A stretch of DNA of 64,000 nucleotides. It comes from Sphingobacteriaceae bacterium. GTDB taxonomy: Bacteria; Bacteroidota; Bacteroidia; Sphingobacteriales; Sphingobacteriaceae. Every line of letters begins with the position of its first letter. Position 1 is the stretch's first letter. The stretch is from the NCBI GenBank assembly GCA_903642215.1, contig CAHJWG010000007.1, positions 157,833 through 221,832 of the forward strand, read 5' to 3'. This document shows, in pieces, positions 51,823 to 61,814 of the stretch. The notes under the pieces were generated by a model. That model did no database searches, had not been told where the DNA came from, and saw only the letters and a program-made list of their open reading frames with translations. The position numbers and the translations under genes are program-made.

Positions 51823-54701
51823 TGAGTGTATCAGCATTATTAACGGCATTTACCGCAGCTGGTAAAGACGTAAGTGAAAATTTTAACGGTTTGTTTTCGT
51901 TTGTTTTGTCTCAAAATAAAAAAGTTTCTGCTGGTATTTATGATCAAAATGGAGAGGAAAAGCTTGCTACACTTTTTAATATGGAAAACAGGCTTGCTGG
52001 TAGTCAAACAGCATATTGGAACGGAAAAGATGATTTTGGAAACGATGTTGCGTCTGGCGCATACAAAGCAAAAATTGTAACTAGCAATATCCAAAGTTCT
52101 GTGGTTTCAGTTGTAGGTAATAGTTCAGTTGATCTAACAAGTAATTACAAGCATAAAACGCCGTATAAAGGAATGTACATCACTAATGATAAAATCTATT
52201 TATGTGGTGGTTATTCAGAGAGGCAGTCGCAACAAAAGCAAACTTCATTAGCTGAGCCTAACAGGCTTACTAACGAAATTTATCATCAATCTACGCAATC
52301 AACATATATGGTTTGTGTAGATTCTGTACAGGGAATTATATACTGGCATGGCAATGATCCCGGCCAGCGTGATAGCTGGGTTTTTGGTGGATATGTCAGT
52401 GCTGATTGTAATCCAAACGCCGGTATTGTGCCATTTTCGGCTGGTATTCATATTGATGAATTTAATCCCGGCTCAGGCGGTTACTCTTACGATTATGCCG
52501 TTGCAGTAAAAACTGCTGATGAGAGTATGTTCGGAAAAGGTTTTGATGTGCAGCAGGGCGCAGATAAGTTTCTTTTTTTATCTCGCGGCAATATTTTACA
52601 GGTATTAAACAATACAACCGGCGAGCTTTTACATGAAATTCCGCTGAACAATCCCGGCAGCTTAAAATGTGTAGACGATGATCGAATTTGGATTGTTCAA
52701 GATACCGTTGTAAATCTTTATGCTGTAAACGGCGATGGCACAATCGGTAGTGCTCCGATCCGCTCAATCAGCGGCTTTGCTGATCCCAAAATCAATATCT
52801 CACCGCTAACGGGCGAACTGGTTATTGGCGATAATAAGGATTTGCAGGTTAAGTTCTATAATCAAAATACAGGAGCGTTAAGCCGCACATTTGGCGTTTT
52901 AAATGGCAACCGTGATACTGTTTCGCTTTCTTATAATAAGTTTGCCAGTATTGATTTTGTTGGATGTGAGCCGAACGGCAGTATTTGGATTGGTGAAGTT
53001 TATATCGGCCGTATTGTTCACATTGATAATAATTTTAACTATATCAATGAAGTTTCTGCTTTTGATTTTATCCGCTCTGTTCAGGTCGATCAGAACGATC
53101 CAACTGCTTTGTTTTTGGGTGACAAGGAATTTAAAATCAATTATCCGGCCAGTGGCGTGCCAACCTTCGATCTGGTAGCCGAATGGAGCCGCGGCGTATC
53201 GCTAGATGATGAGACGAAATTTGGTTCCATTGCTACCCTGTCAAATGGTATCAGATATGGTTGCGGCGGCAGAGAATCAAATCCAAATCTCTATAAATTT
53301 ACACCGCAGGGGTGTGTGTTGTTAGATGGCAATTTTCCTTATGATATGCAGGGTGATGGTTCCATTTACAAACTGGTAAACCATAACAATGAATTTGTTG
53401 AAGTACAAAAAGCCACAATCGTTTCGTTTGAAGCAAATGGAAAGCCTATTTATTCGGATTTTACGAAGGTTATTACAAGCCCGGCCACAAACTCCTATAC
53501 GCCGTGGTTTTATTATAACGATACACGTTATATCAATTCAAACCTAAACTATTTTTTATTTTATAATTGTTGGTTAGGAGCTGGTGCAGACAATCAAAAT
53601 CCTACGCGCATTGGTTTTGTCGCCGGGGCAATGCGTTATTCTGATAACAAAGTTATGTGGCAAAGCGCACAGGTAACCACGCCAGATTACCAGGATGATA
53701 TACCGGAAAACGGCGATTTTAGTATCGGCGCAGCTATGGGGCACAGCAATACGCGCTCTTACATCAAAGGTGATTTTATGCACTACAATGTCAATACGGA
53801 GCTTTCTGCCTATGGCCAGTCTAATTTGTGGAATGTGATACACATCCCAACGGGTTTACATGTGCAGCAGTACGGTACAACTGGTAAAAAAGGCGGTGCT
53901 GCACTGGCAGGTAATGCCCTTTATAATGCGGTTGTGAAAGTAGCCGGTAAAACGTACACCTTTTGCGCGGATGAAAGCGTGAGCGGCGGCGCACTTTGTA
54001 TCAGAACTGATAATGAGGAAAGTATTTCTGTACAGGAAATTGATCTGCTTCTTGAAAGGCCTGTTGTGCCAGTTGTGGATTTAACCGATATCAGCGCGAC
54101 GTTGCCATATCATTCAGTTGATTTTAAGGCCGGAAATGATAAATGGTTTGTAAATGCTTTAACTGCTGAAAGTTCAATCGTTAGAACCTCTTACTTTACT
54201 TATAAAGAATCAGATATTGATTTATATGTTGGCGGTAATGGTAAGCAGGTAATGCGAGGTTTTTTGTCCAATCAGCAGCGTATAAAATGGCAGCTGTCAT
54301 CGGATATCCTTTTTGATTCAGAGCCAACTATATCAGATCAGGAGTATAGTTATTTTGAGGTATTGGATCAGGGCCAAAGAATTATTGCAAGGTTTCAGTG
54401 CTATGCAGATACCAATCCTGCAAATTATTATCACTCTTATATTAAGGCAAATAATACCATTTTGCTAGACGGTGATAATACAACTATTTTTCAGAATGGA
54501 ATAAGGCGATATTATAAATCGATCATTTTTAAGGCAGAAGACGGAGCTTTAAAAGTTTCTTACAATTCATTGCCATTTCAAGCTATTCCGCTTTTTGAAA
54601 TGGATGCAAATATTTTAAGACCGGGATTTATTAGATTAAATCAAAGCTCAAATGGGAATCAATACCATGCGATCTCGATCATTAAAATAAAGTTTAGTTA
54701 A
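51822..54701 (+). CDS. Large beta-propeller protein A2
   Basis: The 959-residue protein begins with a FlgD-like Ig domain (about 18-85, FSFVLSQNKKVSAGIYDQNG and TAYWNGKDDFGNDVASGAYK), then a long repetitive region (about 100-480) of propeller-like blades with WIVQDTVVNLYAVNGDG, LSPLTGELVIGDNKDLQVK and FVGCEPNGSIWIGEVY, and a C-terminal beta-rich domain (about 740-959). It has no signal peptide. It is coupled to A1 by a one-base overlap. It has the look of a receptor-binding or adhesin protein; function unknown. Confidence 0.6.
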   Translation: MSVSALLTAFTAAGKDVSENFNGLFSFVLSQNKKVSAGIYDQNGEEKLATLFNMENRLAGSQTAYWNGKDDFGNDVASGAYKAKIVTSNIQSSVVSVVGNSSVDLTSNYKHKTPYKGMYITNDKIYLCGGYSERQSQQKQTSLAEPNRLTNEIYHQSTQSTYMVCVDSVQGIIYWHGNDPGQRDSWVFGGYVSADCNPNAGIVPFSAGIHIDEFNPGSGGYSYDYAVAVKTADESMFGKGFDVQQGADKFLFLSRGNILQVLNNTTGELLHEIPLNNPGSLKCVDDDRIWIVQDTVVNLYAVNGDGTIGSAPIRSISGFADPKINISPLTGELVIGDNKDLQVKFYNQNTGALSRTFGVLNGNRDTVSLSYNKFASIDFVGCEPNGSIWIGEVYIGRIVHIDNNFNYINEVSAFDFIRSVQVDQNDPTALFLGDKEFKINYPASGVPTFDLVAEWSRGVSLDDETKFGSIATLSNGIRYGCGGRESNPNLYKFTPQGCVLLDGNFPYDMQGDGSIYKLVNHNNEFVEVQKATIVSFEANGKPIYSDFTKVITSPATNSYTPWFYYNDTRYINSNLNYFLFYNCWLGAGADNQNPTRIGFVAGAMRYSDNKVMWQSAQVTTPDYQDDIPENGDFSIGAAMGHSNTRSYIKGDFMHYNVNTELSAYGQSNLWNVIHIPTGLHVQQYGTTGKKGGAALAGNALYNAVVKVAGKTYTFCADESVSGGALCIRTDNEESISVQEIDLLLERPVVPVVDLTDISATLPYHSVDFKAGNDKWFVNALTAESSIVRTSYFTYKESDIDLYVGGNGKQVMRGFLSNQQRIKWQLSSDILFDSEPTISDQEYSYFEVLDQGQRIIARFQCYADTNPANYYHSYIKANNTILLDGDNTTIFQNGIRRYYKSIIFKAEDGALKVSYNSLPFQAIPLFEMDANILRPGFIRLNQSSNGNQYHAISIIKIKFS

Positions 54702-54865
54702 AAGCCTTCAGCTCATTTCCGGATTCTCAAGAAAAAGAGTAATTCACAGTATCTTACCTAATTTCAGTATAGTGATTTAAACCAAAATTCACGCAACAAC
54801 TATACTCAATCAAATTTAACAGGGCCTTAAATAGCCTTAATAAATACACCAAAATACAATTAATC

Positions 54866-56266
54866 ATGTCAGATTTAAAGCAAACTTTACCAAGCTCAAC
54901 CCGGGCTCTACCTTTTACTAACGATCCAACAACGATCGAAACCATTACAACCTCAGCCGATGTCGTTTTTACCCTCGACAAAACAAATGCTGCAGATGGA
55001 ACAACTGTTTCGCTATCGGTTCTGCAAAATCACTCCGTAGATTTCCCAGCTAACTTTATCGAACTTGCTGGAAGCAGGCAACCTGTACTAGGTAAAATTA
55101 ATTACTACATTTTAGCCCGTTTAAACGGTTCTTACCAGTTTATTCGGTATCAAAGCATTGACGATGCAGCAGAGACCACTAATGTAGTTGTTGGGACTAC
55201 ACAATTAACAGTTGGCACTATAACAGCTACCACTGTTGATTTGTCCTGGGCTGCTTCCGCTAATGCAACTCAGTATGTGTTGAAACGTTACACCACGGCT
55301 GATTATAGCGATGCGCCGGTTACAGTGTATTCTGGCTCTGATCTTTCTTTTACCGATACAAGCTTATCTGCCGATACGCATTACTATTATAAAATCAATC
55401 CGGGTACTACGGCCGTTACTGGAAGAGCTGCATTCGCGGATGGATCAACCAACGTAGAGTCAGGAATTGTGTTGTGGGAACATACTTTTGCACCGGGAGA
55501 TACTTTTGCATATGTTAGCAATTTACCCGTCGAATTAAATGAGGGCGTTTACAAAGCTCATGCTTTAAATAATTATTATTTCTTAGATTATGTTAATTTG
55601 TCTACCGGTGATTTACTCAAAATAACCTTCAATGGGGTTGTATGGGTTAATGGCGAGTCTGGTAGATTTCAGATTACAGACAAGATTATTCCCTTTGGAT
55701 CAGCAGACATTACAAACGAAACAATCATTCTAAATACAGTTATAACTAATATTAACGATACTGCTTTCTTTTTTGGATCATTGAATGGATCGGAGTTCTA
55801 TACTCAATCAATCAAGATTGAAAAGATTAACACTGAAAGACTAATAGGAAACGTCTTTTCGTACAATGGGCTTAACTCTTCTGATTATGCTGCCACTAAT
55901 GCTTTTGATAGTATAACTGATAATAATTTAACTAACTGTTTTGCCTCAATAGAAAATCCGCCATCGGTATTTATTGGACTTGATTTGGAGATTGCAAAAA
56001 TAGTTAAAGTTGTAAATATATTTCCTCGTAATAGTGAAAATGGGAATACTTTATTAACAGATAGATTGCTAAATACATACATACAGGGCTCAAATGATTC
56101 CACCAATTCTGGTTTCGTTAATCTATACAATATAAGTTATGTTACGCAAGGAAAGTTTAACATTTACTCTTTAGCAAATAACAATGTGGCTTATCGTTAT
56201 TACAGACTATTCAAAAATGATGGAACAAATTTAGATGTTGCTGAAATACAGTTTTATGGATATTAA
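54866..56266 (+). CDS. Fibre-like protein B1, paralogue of A1 with a discoidin domain
   Basis: The 466-residue protein shares A1's form: MSDL start, VSLSVLQNHSVDFPANFIEL, an FN3 domain (about 110-190, ITATTVDLSWAASANATQYV and LSADTHYYYKINPG). It then has a domain absent in A1: a C-terminal discoidin (F5/8) type domain (about 330-466) with FDSITDNNLTNCF, IQGSNDSTNSGFVN and YRYYRLFKNDGTNLDVAEIQ. Such domains bind sugars or lipids. It is the first gene of the second pair. Confidence 0.6.
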   Translation: MSDLKQTLPSSTRALPFTNDPTTIETITTSADVVFTLDKTNAADGTTVSLSVLQNHSVDFPANFIELAGSRQPVLGKINYYILARLNGSYQFIRYQSIDDAAETTNVVVGTTQLTVGTITATTVDLSWAASANATQYVLKRYTTADYSDAPVTVYSGSDLSFTDTSLSADTHYYYKINPGTTAVTGRAAFADGSTNVESGIVLWEHTFAPGDTFAYVSNLPVELNEGVYKAHALNNYYFLDYVNLSTGDLLKITFNGVVWVNGESGRFQITDKIIPFGSADITNETIILNTVITNINDTAFFFGSLNGSEFYTQSIKIEKINTERLIGNVFSYNGLNSSDYAATNAFDSITDNNLTNCFASIENPPSVFIGLDLEIAKIVKVVNIFPRNSENGNTLLTDRLLNTYIQGSNDSTNSGFVNLYNISYVTQGKFNIYSLANNNVAYRYYRLFKNDGTNLDVAEIQFYGY

Positions 56267-56544
56267 GTTCTTTTTAAGAAAACTTATTTGTAATCAGTAT
56301 TTTTAATTGATAAATATGATTTTATAATGGCAGTGAATGAAGTATCAGAATAATAATTATCCTCGTGATTTTTTTAGACCTGCCAATGTTGCTATACTAC
56401 CTTGTATTAATTAGTTGGCTATAAATAAGTACTTCTAGATACTAGCCAATATTTTTATCTAAAACTTCAATCTCAATATATTATAAGCTTTGCCTAGGCT
56501 TGGATCAAGTTCAATAAATGCTTCCAAATATTAATTAATTTATT

Positions 56545-59500
56545 ATGCTAAATACATTATATGCTGTGTTAGCAGCACAAGATAATTATGGCTCCACTCG
56601 GTTAAGGAACGGCCAATTCAAATTCACTTTAACGTCGGCAGCAAATACATCTGCTGGTGTTTATAATCAGGACAATCAACTAATTCGGACCCTTTGGAGT
56701 AGTAAAAGATATGACTCAGGAATACATTCCGAGCAGTGGGATGGTCTGCTCGATGATTTCAAAAGTGAGGCACTTCCAGGCGATTATAAGGTAAAAGTTC
56801 TTAGTAACAATGTAGAATATACCTGGGAAGGTGTAATTGGAAGTACATCAGAAGATTTGTTTGCTGATCGATTTCGAGCGTTTATTTTCCCTACTAGTTT
56901 AGCTTTTACAGCAGATAAAGGATTTTATGGTGAACCATTTGTGGAGGGTGGAAAAACAGGGCATTACTTTCATTTGGACAATATAAACCGATGTTATGAA
57001 ACCTTGGATGGAACATCAGCTTTCGTCAATAGTATTACCACTGACGGAACAAATATTTATTATGCTACAGCTGATCAATATCAACGTCCATACATGACAG
57101 CAATTTTCGCTGTAAAGAACAATGATTTAACTCCGGTAACTTTTGCTAATCAAGTATCACACACAAGTGGTAGAGGGCAAACTAATTTTGATCATTTTAT
57201 TGATGTACATTTCACAATAAATAGTTATTCAGGAATTGCAGTTCAACCCAACGGTAATTTGTTGATAGTTGGGTATGGTGCAAATGATTATATTAAAGTT
57301 TTAGATAAAACATCTGGTGCAGAAATAAAAACTTTTCCTATAGCAAAGCCTCGCGCGATGGCACTAGGTAAGGACAATGAATTATGGATAGTTCATGATT
57401 CTAAGCCAGCTAAACGATTCGTAACACCAATTGATATTTATGCGTCACCTGCATCTAATGGCAACACCAAGGATAATGTATTAGACGGTAATTATTATAC
57501 CGTCTATACATCAACCGAAGACAATGCTTATGTATGCCTTGATTTAGGGTACTCTTATCCTATTGTTAATTTCTCACTTGCAACAAACGGTAATAATACA
57601 GCTGTCCTAAATAATGCTTTAATTCAAGGCTCAAACGTTTCCCCTGTAGATGGTTTTACAACAATTGGAAGTGTTGACTTCGAATGCCCAGATAGTAAAT
57701 CATTAAATATATACGATGTAGTTGATACGATAACGCCCTACCGATATATTAGAATCGTAGCAAATAATCTTGAGCTATCTGAATTTAAAGTATATACAGC
57801 AGAACAATCAGAATTTAGAATTAAAAAATACTTGATTTCTAATTCCAATGGTGATACACAAATTATTGATACACAGATTATCATTAGTACTGAGGATGTC
57901 GGTATATCCAACATCGGAGGAATAACAATTACTCCGGATAATTCTAAACTTTTAGTAATAGATGCAAATACTCATCAAATTAAAGCTTTCTCAAATACTG
58001 ATGGTACCCATATCTGGACTTATGGAGTTGATGGTGGATATAAGAATAATCCATTAGTAACGAGTGATAAGTTTGCTTTTACAAGTGATTCAGCAATAGC
58101 CTGTCAGCCGGATGGCTCATTTTGGGTGACAGACCGAAATACAAATAGATTGATACACACTTCAATTGATTTGAATTATATTGAACAAATCGGATTTTTC
58201 GGTGCGGTAAGGTCTATCGGTGCAGATGTTAACGATTCGAGAAGAGTTTTCTGCGAAGGGTTGGAATTTGAAAGAGATCTAACAAAAATACTGGACAATG
58301 GGGCTAATGGTAGCTGGAAATTGAAATACAATTGGAGATTTCCATTTAATAACGTAGTTACCTTACCCAATGGGATCACTATTGGAAAAGATAAAGTAAA
58401 TGAGAATATATACAGGTTAGATCCAAATATTGGTCTTGCTCATATATATAGTGCTCCTTATGATACACTTATTGAAAGTGACGGGACATTATTTTACCGG
58501 GAATTTAGTGATTTGTTAAGAGTATACGTTAGACCAATTGTTTCGTATGAAGTTGATGGCACACCCATATGGGCTAATGAACGTACCTTGCTGTTGACAT
58601 GTAGTTATCCATATCATAATAGCTTACCTTTAACTTTTAAAAACACCATAAGAGGATCTTCATTATTAGATAAAAAATATGTGTTGTTCACGCCTGATTC
58701 AAGAGATGATCTTGGTTATTGCTTAGCGTTATATAATATAGTAACAAACACATTCGATTGGAAAAGTGCCAGGACGACAGGCTATGGTTACAGAGGTGAT
58801 TTTCCAAGAAATGGATGGTTAGATTTTCACAATGGCGGACATTCAGAGAACTGTTATGCACACATCAAAAATGATGATATTTTTTTCAATCTAAATCAAG
58901 AACTAAACGGAAGTTTAGACAATTTTCAGAATGTTCCAGAAATGAATATCTGGAATCACTTTCATACTTCAGGATTACACGTTTCAACATTTGGTAAAGC
59001 AGTCTCAGATTTATTCATTCAAGGGAATTCAGCAGGCTTTGCAGGAAATGCTTTTACGACAGAACTTGTTCAAGTACCCACTGGATATAAGATTTATCAT
59101 GGTGATGAATCTTCTTTTCAGGGCGTTCATAGTTGGGACGTTAGGAATCTTGAATCTATCTTAATCGAGACGATTTCAGTTAAAATACAACAGGGCGAAA
59201 GTATAACTGAGAATGAATTTCCAGATAATTTGATGAACGATTTACCTTATATGGATATTTTTAAGGGAAATTCATATTGGACTATCTTTCCTCAAGCTAT
59301 GAGTGATATTAATTATGCCGATTGGAATGTCAGAACTAACATTTACAGCACCGAAAAAATAGACAAGGACATTTGCTTACATCAGGATGGTGATAATAAC
59401 ACTGATAATCATTATGCTGTAGCAAATTTCGAATCAGTAACAAATGGTATTATCGATTCTAACAATTGGCGCTTTTCGTTTAATTTAATGTCTCCAAACT

Positions 59501-60303
59501 ATTTAAGCTCAGTTATGGAGCTGTTGGATTCAGCTGGAAATATATTGATGGAAATTTCAGCTTTTTATAGTTGGACAATAAATGGTAGAAGTTACATTCC
59601 AACCATAGATTATGATATGTTTCTTAAACAAGCTACAAAATGGCACTCGCTAACAATTGAAAATACTAATGGCTTAATCTCTTTGACTTATGGTAACTTT
59701 GGAGCAATAGCAGTAACAAAACCATTGGAATTGGGAGGTAATTGGAATAATATCTCTCAATTTAAATTAAAAATGGCCGGTTCAGGCCCTGCTACTAGAT
59801 CCGCTATTGGTATCAAGAACGCCACTATTACAATTTATTCAAAAACTAATGTAGTAGCTCCGGATCCAATAATTGTTTATTCAAAGGCGAAATACCTTGA
59901 CTTTACAAAAGCGACATTGGTAGATACAGTACTCGTTGATCTCACCAACGAATATAACTTTAGAGTAAATCATGATAATTTAGTGCCTGTTAAGAATATT
60001 GATAATACTTGGACATTTAACGGTTTAGGCAATTATTTAACCATGGCTATGGATTTTGGCAACGGAGGAGGTTTAAATTCAGGAACTTATAAAGTGACTA
60101 TAAAAGGAAATAACTTAGATGATTTTCAATTGAAGGATAATAACAACAATCCACCAACTTCAAATTTGCGAAAGGTTGATTCTGAAACTTGGAGTATCTT
60201 ATGGACTAATCCTGGCTATACCGAGTATATCTTCTTTGTTAATTTCCCTATTGCTGATCGCACATTTAAAAGTATAAACATAGAATTGATTAATGAATAT
60301 TAA
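56545..60303 (+). CDS. Large beta-propeller protein B2, paralogue of A2 with inserted discoidin domain
   Basis: The 1252-residue protein starts with the same FlgD-like Ig domain (about 18-95, FKFTLTSAANTSAGVYNQDN and HSEQWDGLLDDFKSEALPGD) and the same propeller style as A2. A discoidin-like domain is inserted at about 300-430 (LIQGSNVSPVDGFTTIGSV and YRYIRIVANNLELSEFKVYT) that A2 lacks. The propeller resumes with WTYGVDGGYKNNP and IACQPDGSFWVTDRNTNRL, then a beta-rich C-terminus to YTEYIFFVNFPIAD. No signal peptide is seen. The function is unknown; a receptor-binding fibre is the leading idea. Confidence 0.6.
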   Translation: MLNTLYAVLAAQDNYGSTRLRNGQFKFTLTSAANTSAGVYNQDNQLIRTLWSSKRYDSGIHSEQWDGLLDDFKSEALPGDYKVKVLSNNVEYTWEGVIGSTSEDLFADRFRAFIFPTSLAFTADKGFYGEPFVEGGKTGHYFHLDNINRCYETLDGTSAFVNSITTDGTNIYYATADQYQRPYMTAIFAVKNNDLTPVTFANQVSHTSGRGQTNFDHFIDVHFTINSYSGIAVQPNGNLLIVGYGANDYIKVLDKTSGAEIKTFPIAKPRAMALGKDNELWIVHDSKPAKRFVTPIDIYASPASNGNTKDNVLDGNYYTVYTSTEDNAYVCLDLGYSYPIVNFSLATNGNNTAVLNNALIQGSNVSPVDGFTTIGSVDFECPDSKSLNIYDVVDTITPYRYIRIVANNLELSEFKVYTAEQSEFRIKKYLISNSNGDTQIIDTQIIISTEDVGISNIGGITITPDNSKLLVIDANTHQIKAFSNTDGTHIWTYGVDGGYKNNPLVTSDKFAFTSDSAIACQPDGSFWVTDRNTNRLIHTSIDLNYIEQIGFFGAVRSIGADVNDSRRVFCEGLEFERDLTKILDNGANGSWKLKYNWRFPFNNVVTLPNGITIGKDKVNENIYRLDPNIGLAHIYSAPYDTLIESDGTLFYREFSDLLRVYVRPIVSYEVDGTPIWANERTLLLTCSYPYHNSLPLTFKNTIRGSSLLDKKYVLFTPDSRDDLGYCLALYNIVTNTFDWKSARTTGYGYRGDFPRNGWLDFHNGGHSENCYAHIKNDDIFFNLNQELNGSLDNFQNVPEMNIWNHFHTSGLHVSTFGKAVSDLFIQGNSAGFAGNAFTTELVQVPTGYKIYHGDESSFQGVHSWDVRNLESILIETISVKIQQGESITENEFPDNLMNDLPYMDIFKGNSYWTIFPQAMSDINYADWNVRTNIYSTEKIDKDICLHQDGDNNTDNHYAVANFESVTNGIIDSNNWRFSFNLMSPNYLSSVMELLDSAGNILMEISAFYSWTINGRSYIPTIDYDMFLKQATKWHSLTIENTNGLISLTYGNFGAIAVTKPLELGGNWNNISQFKLKMAGSGPATRSAIGIKNATITIYSKTNVVAPDPIIVYSKAKYLDFTKATLVDTVLVDLTNEYNFRVNHDNLVPVKNIDNTWTFNGLGNYLTMAMDFGNGGGLNSGTYKVTIKGNNLDDFQLKDNNNNPPTSNLRKVDSETWSILWTNPGYTEYIFFVNFPIADRTFKSINIELINEY

Positions 60304-60412
60304 CAACATATGTATCTCAAAATCATAAATCAAATTGTATAAGGTAGGTATCAAAGAGGGTGTAAACTGAACTGTGTTAGTTAAGGATTAATCATAATTT
60401 CTGACTTAAGAT

Positions 60413-60826
60413 ACGGTAATATAAACAAGCAAAACGGTTTTGATTTTGAGGGTTTTAAAGTTGAAGTAATCAAGAGAATGTATGCAGGCAAACCGCTGAA
60501 TGGTGAAAAGGGGATCTTCGCACCTTTGCTAAAGCACTTTTTAGAATCGGCTTTAGAAGGCGAACTGGATGCCCACCTATAGGAAGAAAAAGAGGAAGGG
60601 ATAGTTAACCGGCGTAACGGTAAGGCCAGCTGGAAAAGTAAAAAGTATTTCGGGCGAGTTCGAGTTGGAAAGCAGCTGTAACCGCGCAGGCAGCTCTGAG
60701 CCACTGGTTTTACCAAAACGCCAGGTAATTATTACCGAATAACTGGAAGGAAAAGTGATCGGGCTCTATGGTGTGGGACTGAGCACGCGTAATATTTCCA
60801 AACACATCAATGGTTTGTGTTTTTGA
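60413..60826 (+). pseudogene. IS256-family transposase remnant
   Basis: The + strand encodes FKVEVIKRMYAGKPLNGEKG, FAPLLKHFLESALEGELDAH and, after frame changes, SSEPLVLPKRQVIITE and LYGVGLSTRNISKHING, which are the N-terminal part of an IS256 transposase. Stop codons and at least one frameshift interrupt it and the catalytic domain is missing, so it is dead. Small ORFs on the other strand here are shadows. Confidence 0.7.
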
Positions 60827-60968
60827 TGATGACTTTTAAAGAAGAAACCAAAGGCGTTACAAATCCATTGAAATCAAAAAAACGACGTGCCTGTATTATA
60901 TCTTTAAAATTAATTTTAAAGTGGAGAATAAAGAAACTTGCTTTTAATATATTGTTTATTTCGGGGAA
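60827..60968. other. Short spacer between IS remnants
   Basis: AT-rich sequence between the IS256 remnant and the IS21 left end; it does not continue the patatin gene, so this junction has been rearranged. Confidence 0.4.
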
Positions 60969-61068
60969 AGTATACCAATGATTCCGCTGGAGAAGGGACC
61001 AGGGATTTAAGGTGCAAAACGCCTGGTCAGTGCTCCATCATCACTAAGCAGTATGATTTACGATAAAG

Positions 61069-61799
61069 TTAGTGATTTTTCTTGTTCCTCATCGATTTAC
61101 CAGTTAAAGCAATTCTGTGAGCAGAAGCTGCCAATCTGTCCATGATCGCATCGGCGAGCGTTGGCTCATCGATAAAGTTGTACCAGTTATCTACCGGAAG
61201 TTGTGATGTTATAATGGTAGAGCCGTTACCGTACCTGTCTTCCAGAATATCCAGCAGGGCGATCCTGGCATCATTGGACAATGCTTTCAATCCGAAGTCG
61301 TCCAGGATTAAAAGCTTGTTACCGGAGATGGCTTTGATCCATTTGAGATAAGTACCGTCCAGCCTGGCCTGGGCCAGTGCATCCAGAAACTTGTTCATAC
61401 TGAAGTACAACGTTTTGTATCCCATCAGGCAGGAACTGCGCCCAGCGCGCAGGCCAGGAAGCTTTTACCACAGCCTGTAGCGCCGGTGATCAGCACGTTT
61501 TCTCCTCCAGCAATAAACATCCCATCGGATAACCTAAGCACCTGTTCCCGGGTGATTCCCCGCTCGGCTGTACAGAGAATCTCCTCGGGTAAGGCATGAT
61601 AGCGGAGCTTACTGCTGTTGAGATACTTTTGTGTTCGGGCGTAGTTACGGTACTCTACTTCTGCCTGGGTGAGCATGCCGACAAGCGAATGTACGTCCTG
61701 AAGCTCATGTACGGGAAGTTGTAGTGTTGCCTCGTACCGGTTTGCCATACCGCTTAGCTTGAGCGATTTGAGCTGGTCCAATGTGTTTTGTGTGTTCAT
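61069..61799 (-). pseudogene. istB: IstB ATPase helper, frameshifted
   Basis: The first frame (61425-61799) holds the Walker A motif VLITGATGCGKSFLACALGA; the second (61069-61425) holds LLILDDFGLKALSNDARIALL (Walker B). The frame is lost near 61430, after ACALGA, and one extra base would explain it. Together they make a full-length IstB of about 240 residues. The gap means that no intact protein is made unless a frameshift occurs. Confidence 0.8.
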
Positions 61800-61814
61800 T
61801 TTGATGATGGTTTT

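Noticed and set aside
50674..60303. Reading the large genes as T9SS-exported adhesins
   Set aside because: They have no signal peptides and no C-terminal sorting domain, and they sit after a lysis cassette.
60381..60716. 111-codon ORF on the minus strand
   Set aside because: It lies opposite the IS256 transposase remnant and its protein has no family character, so it is a shadow.
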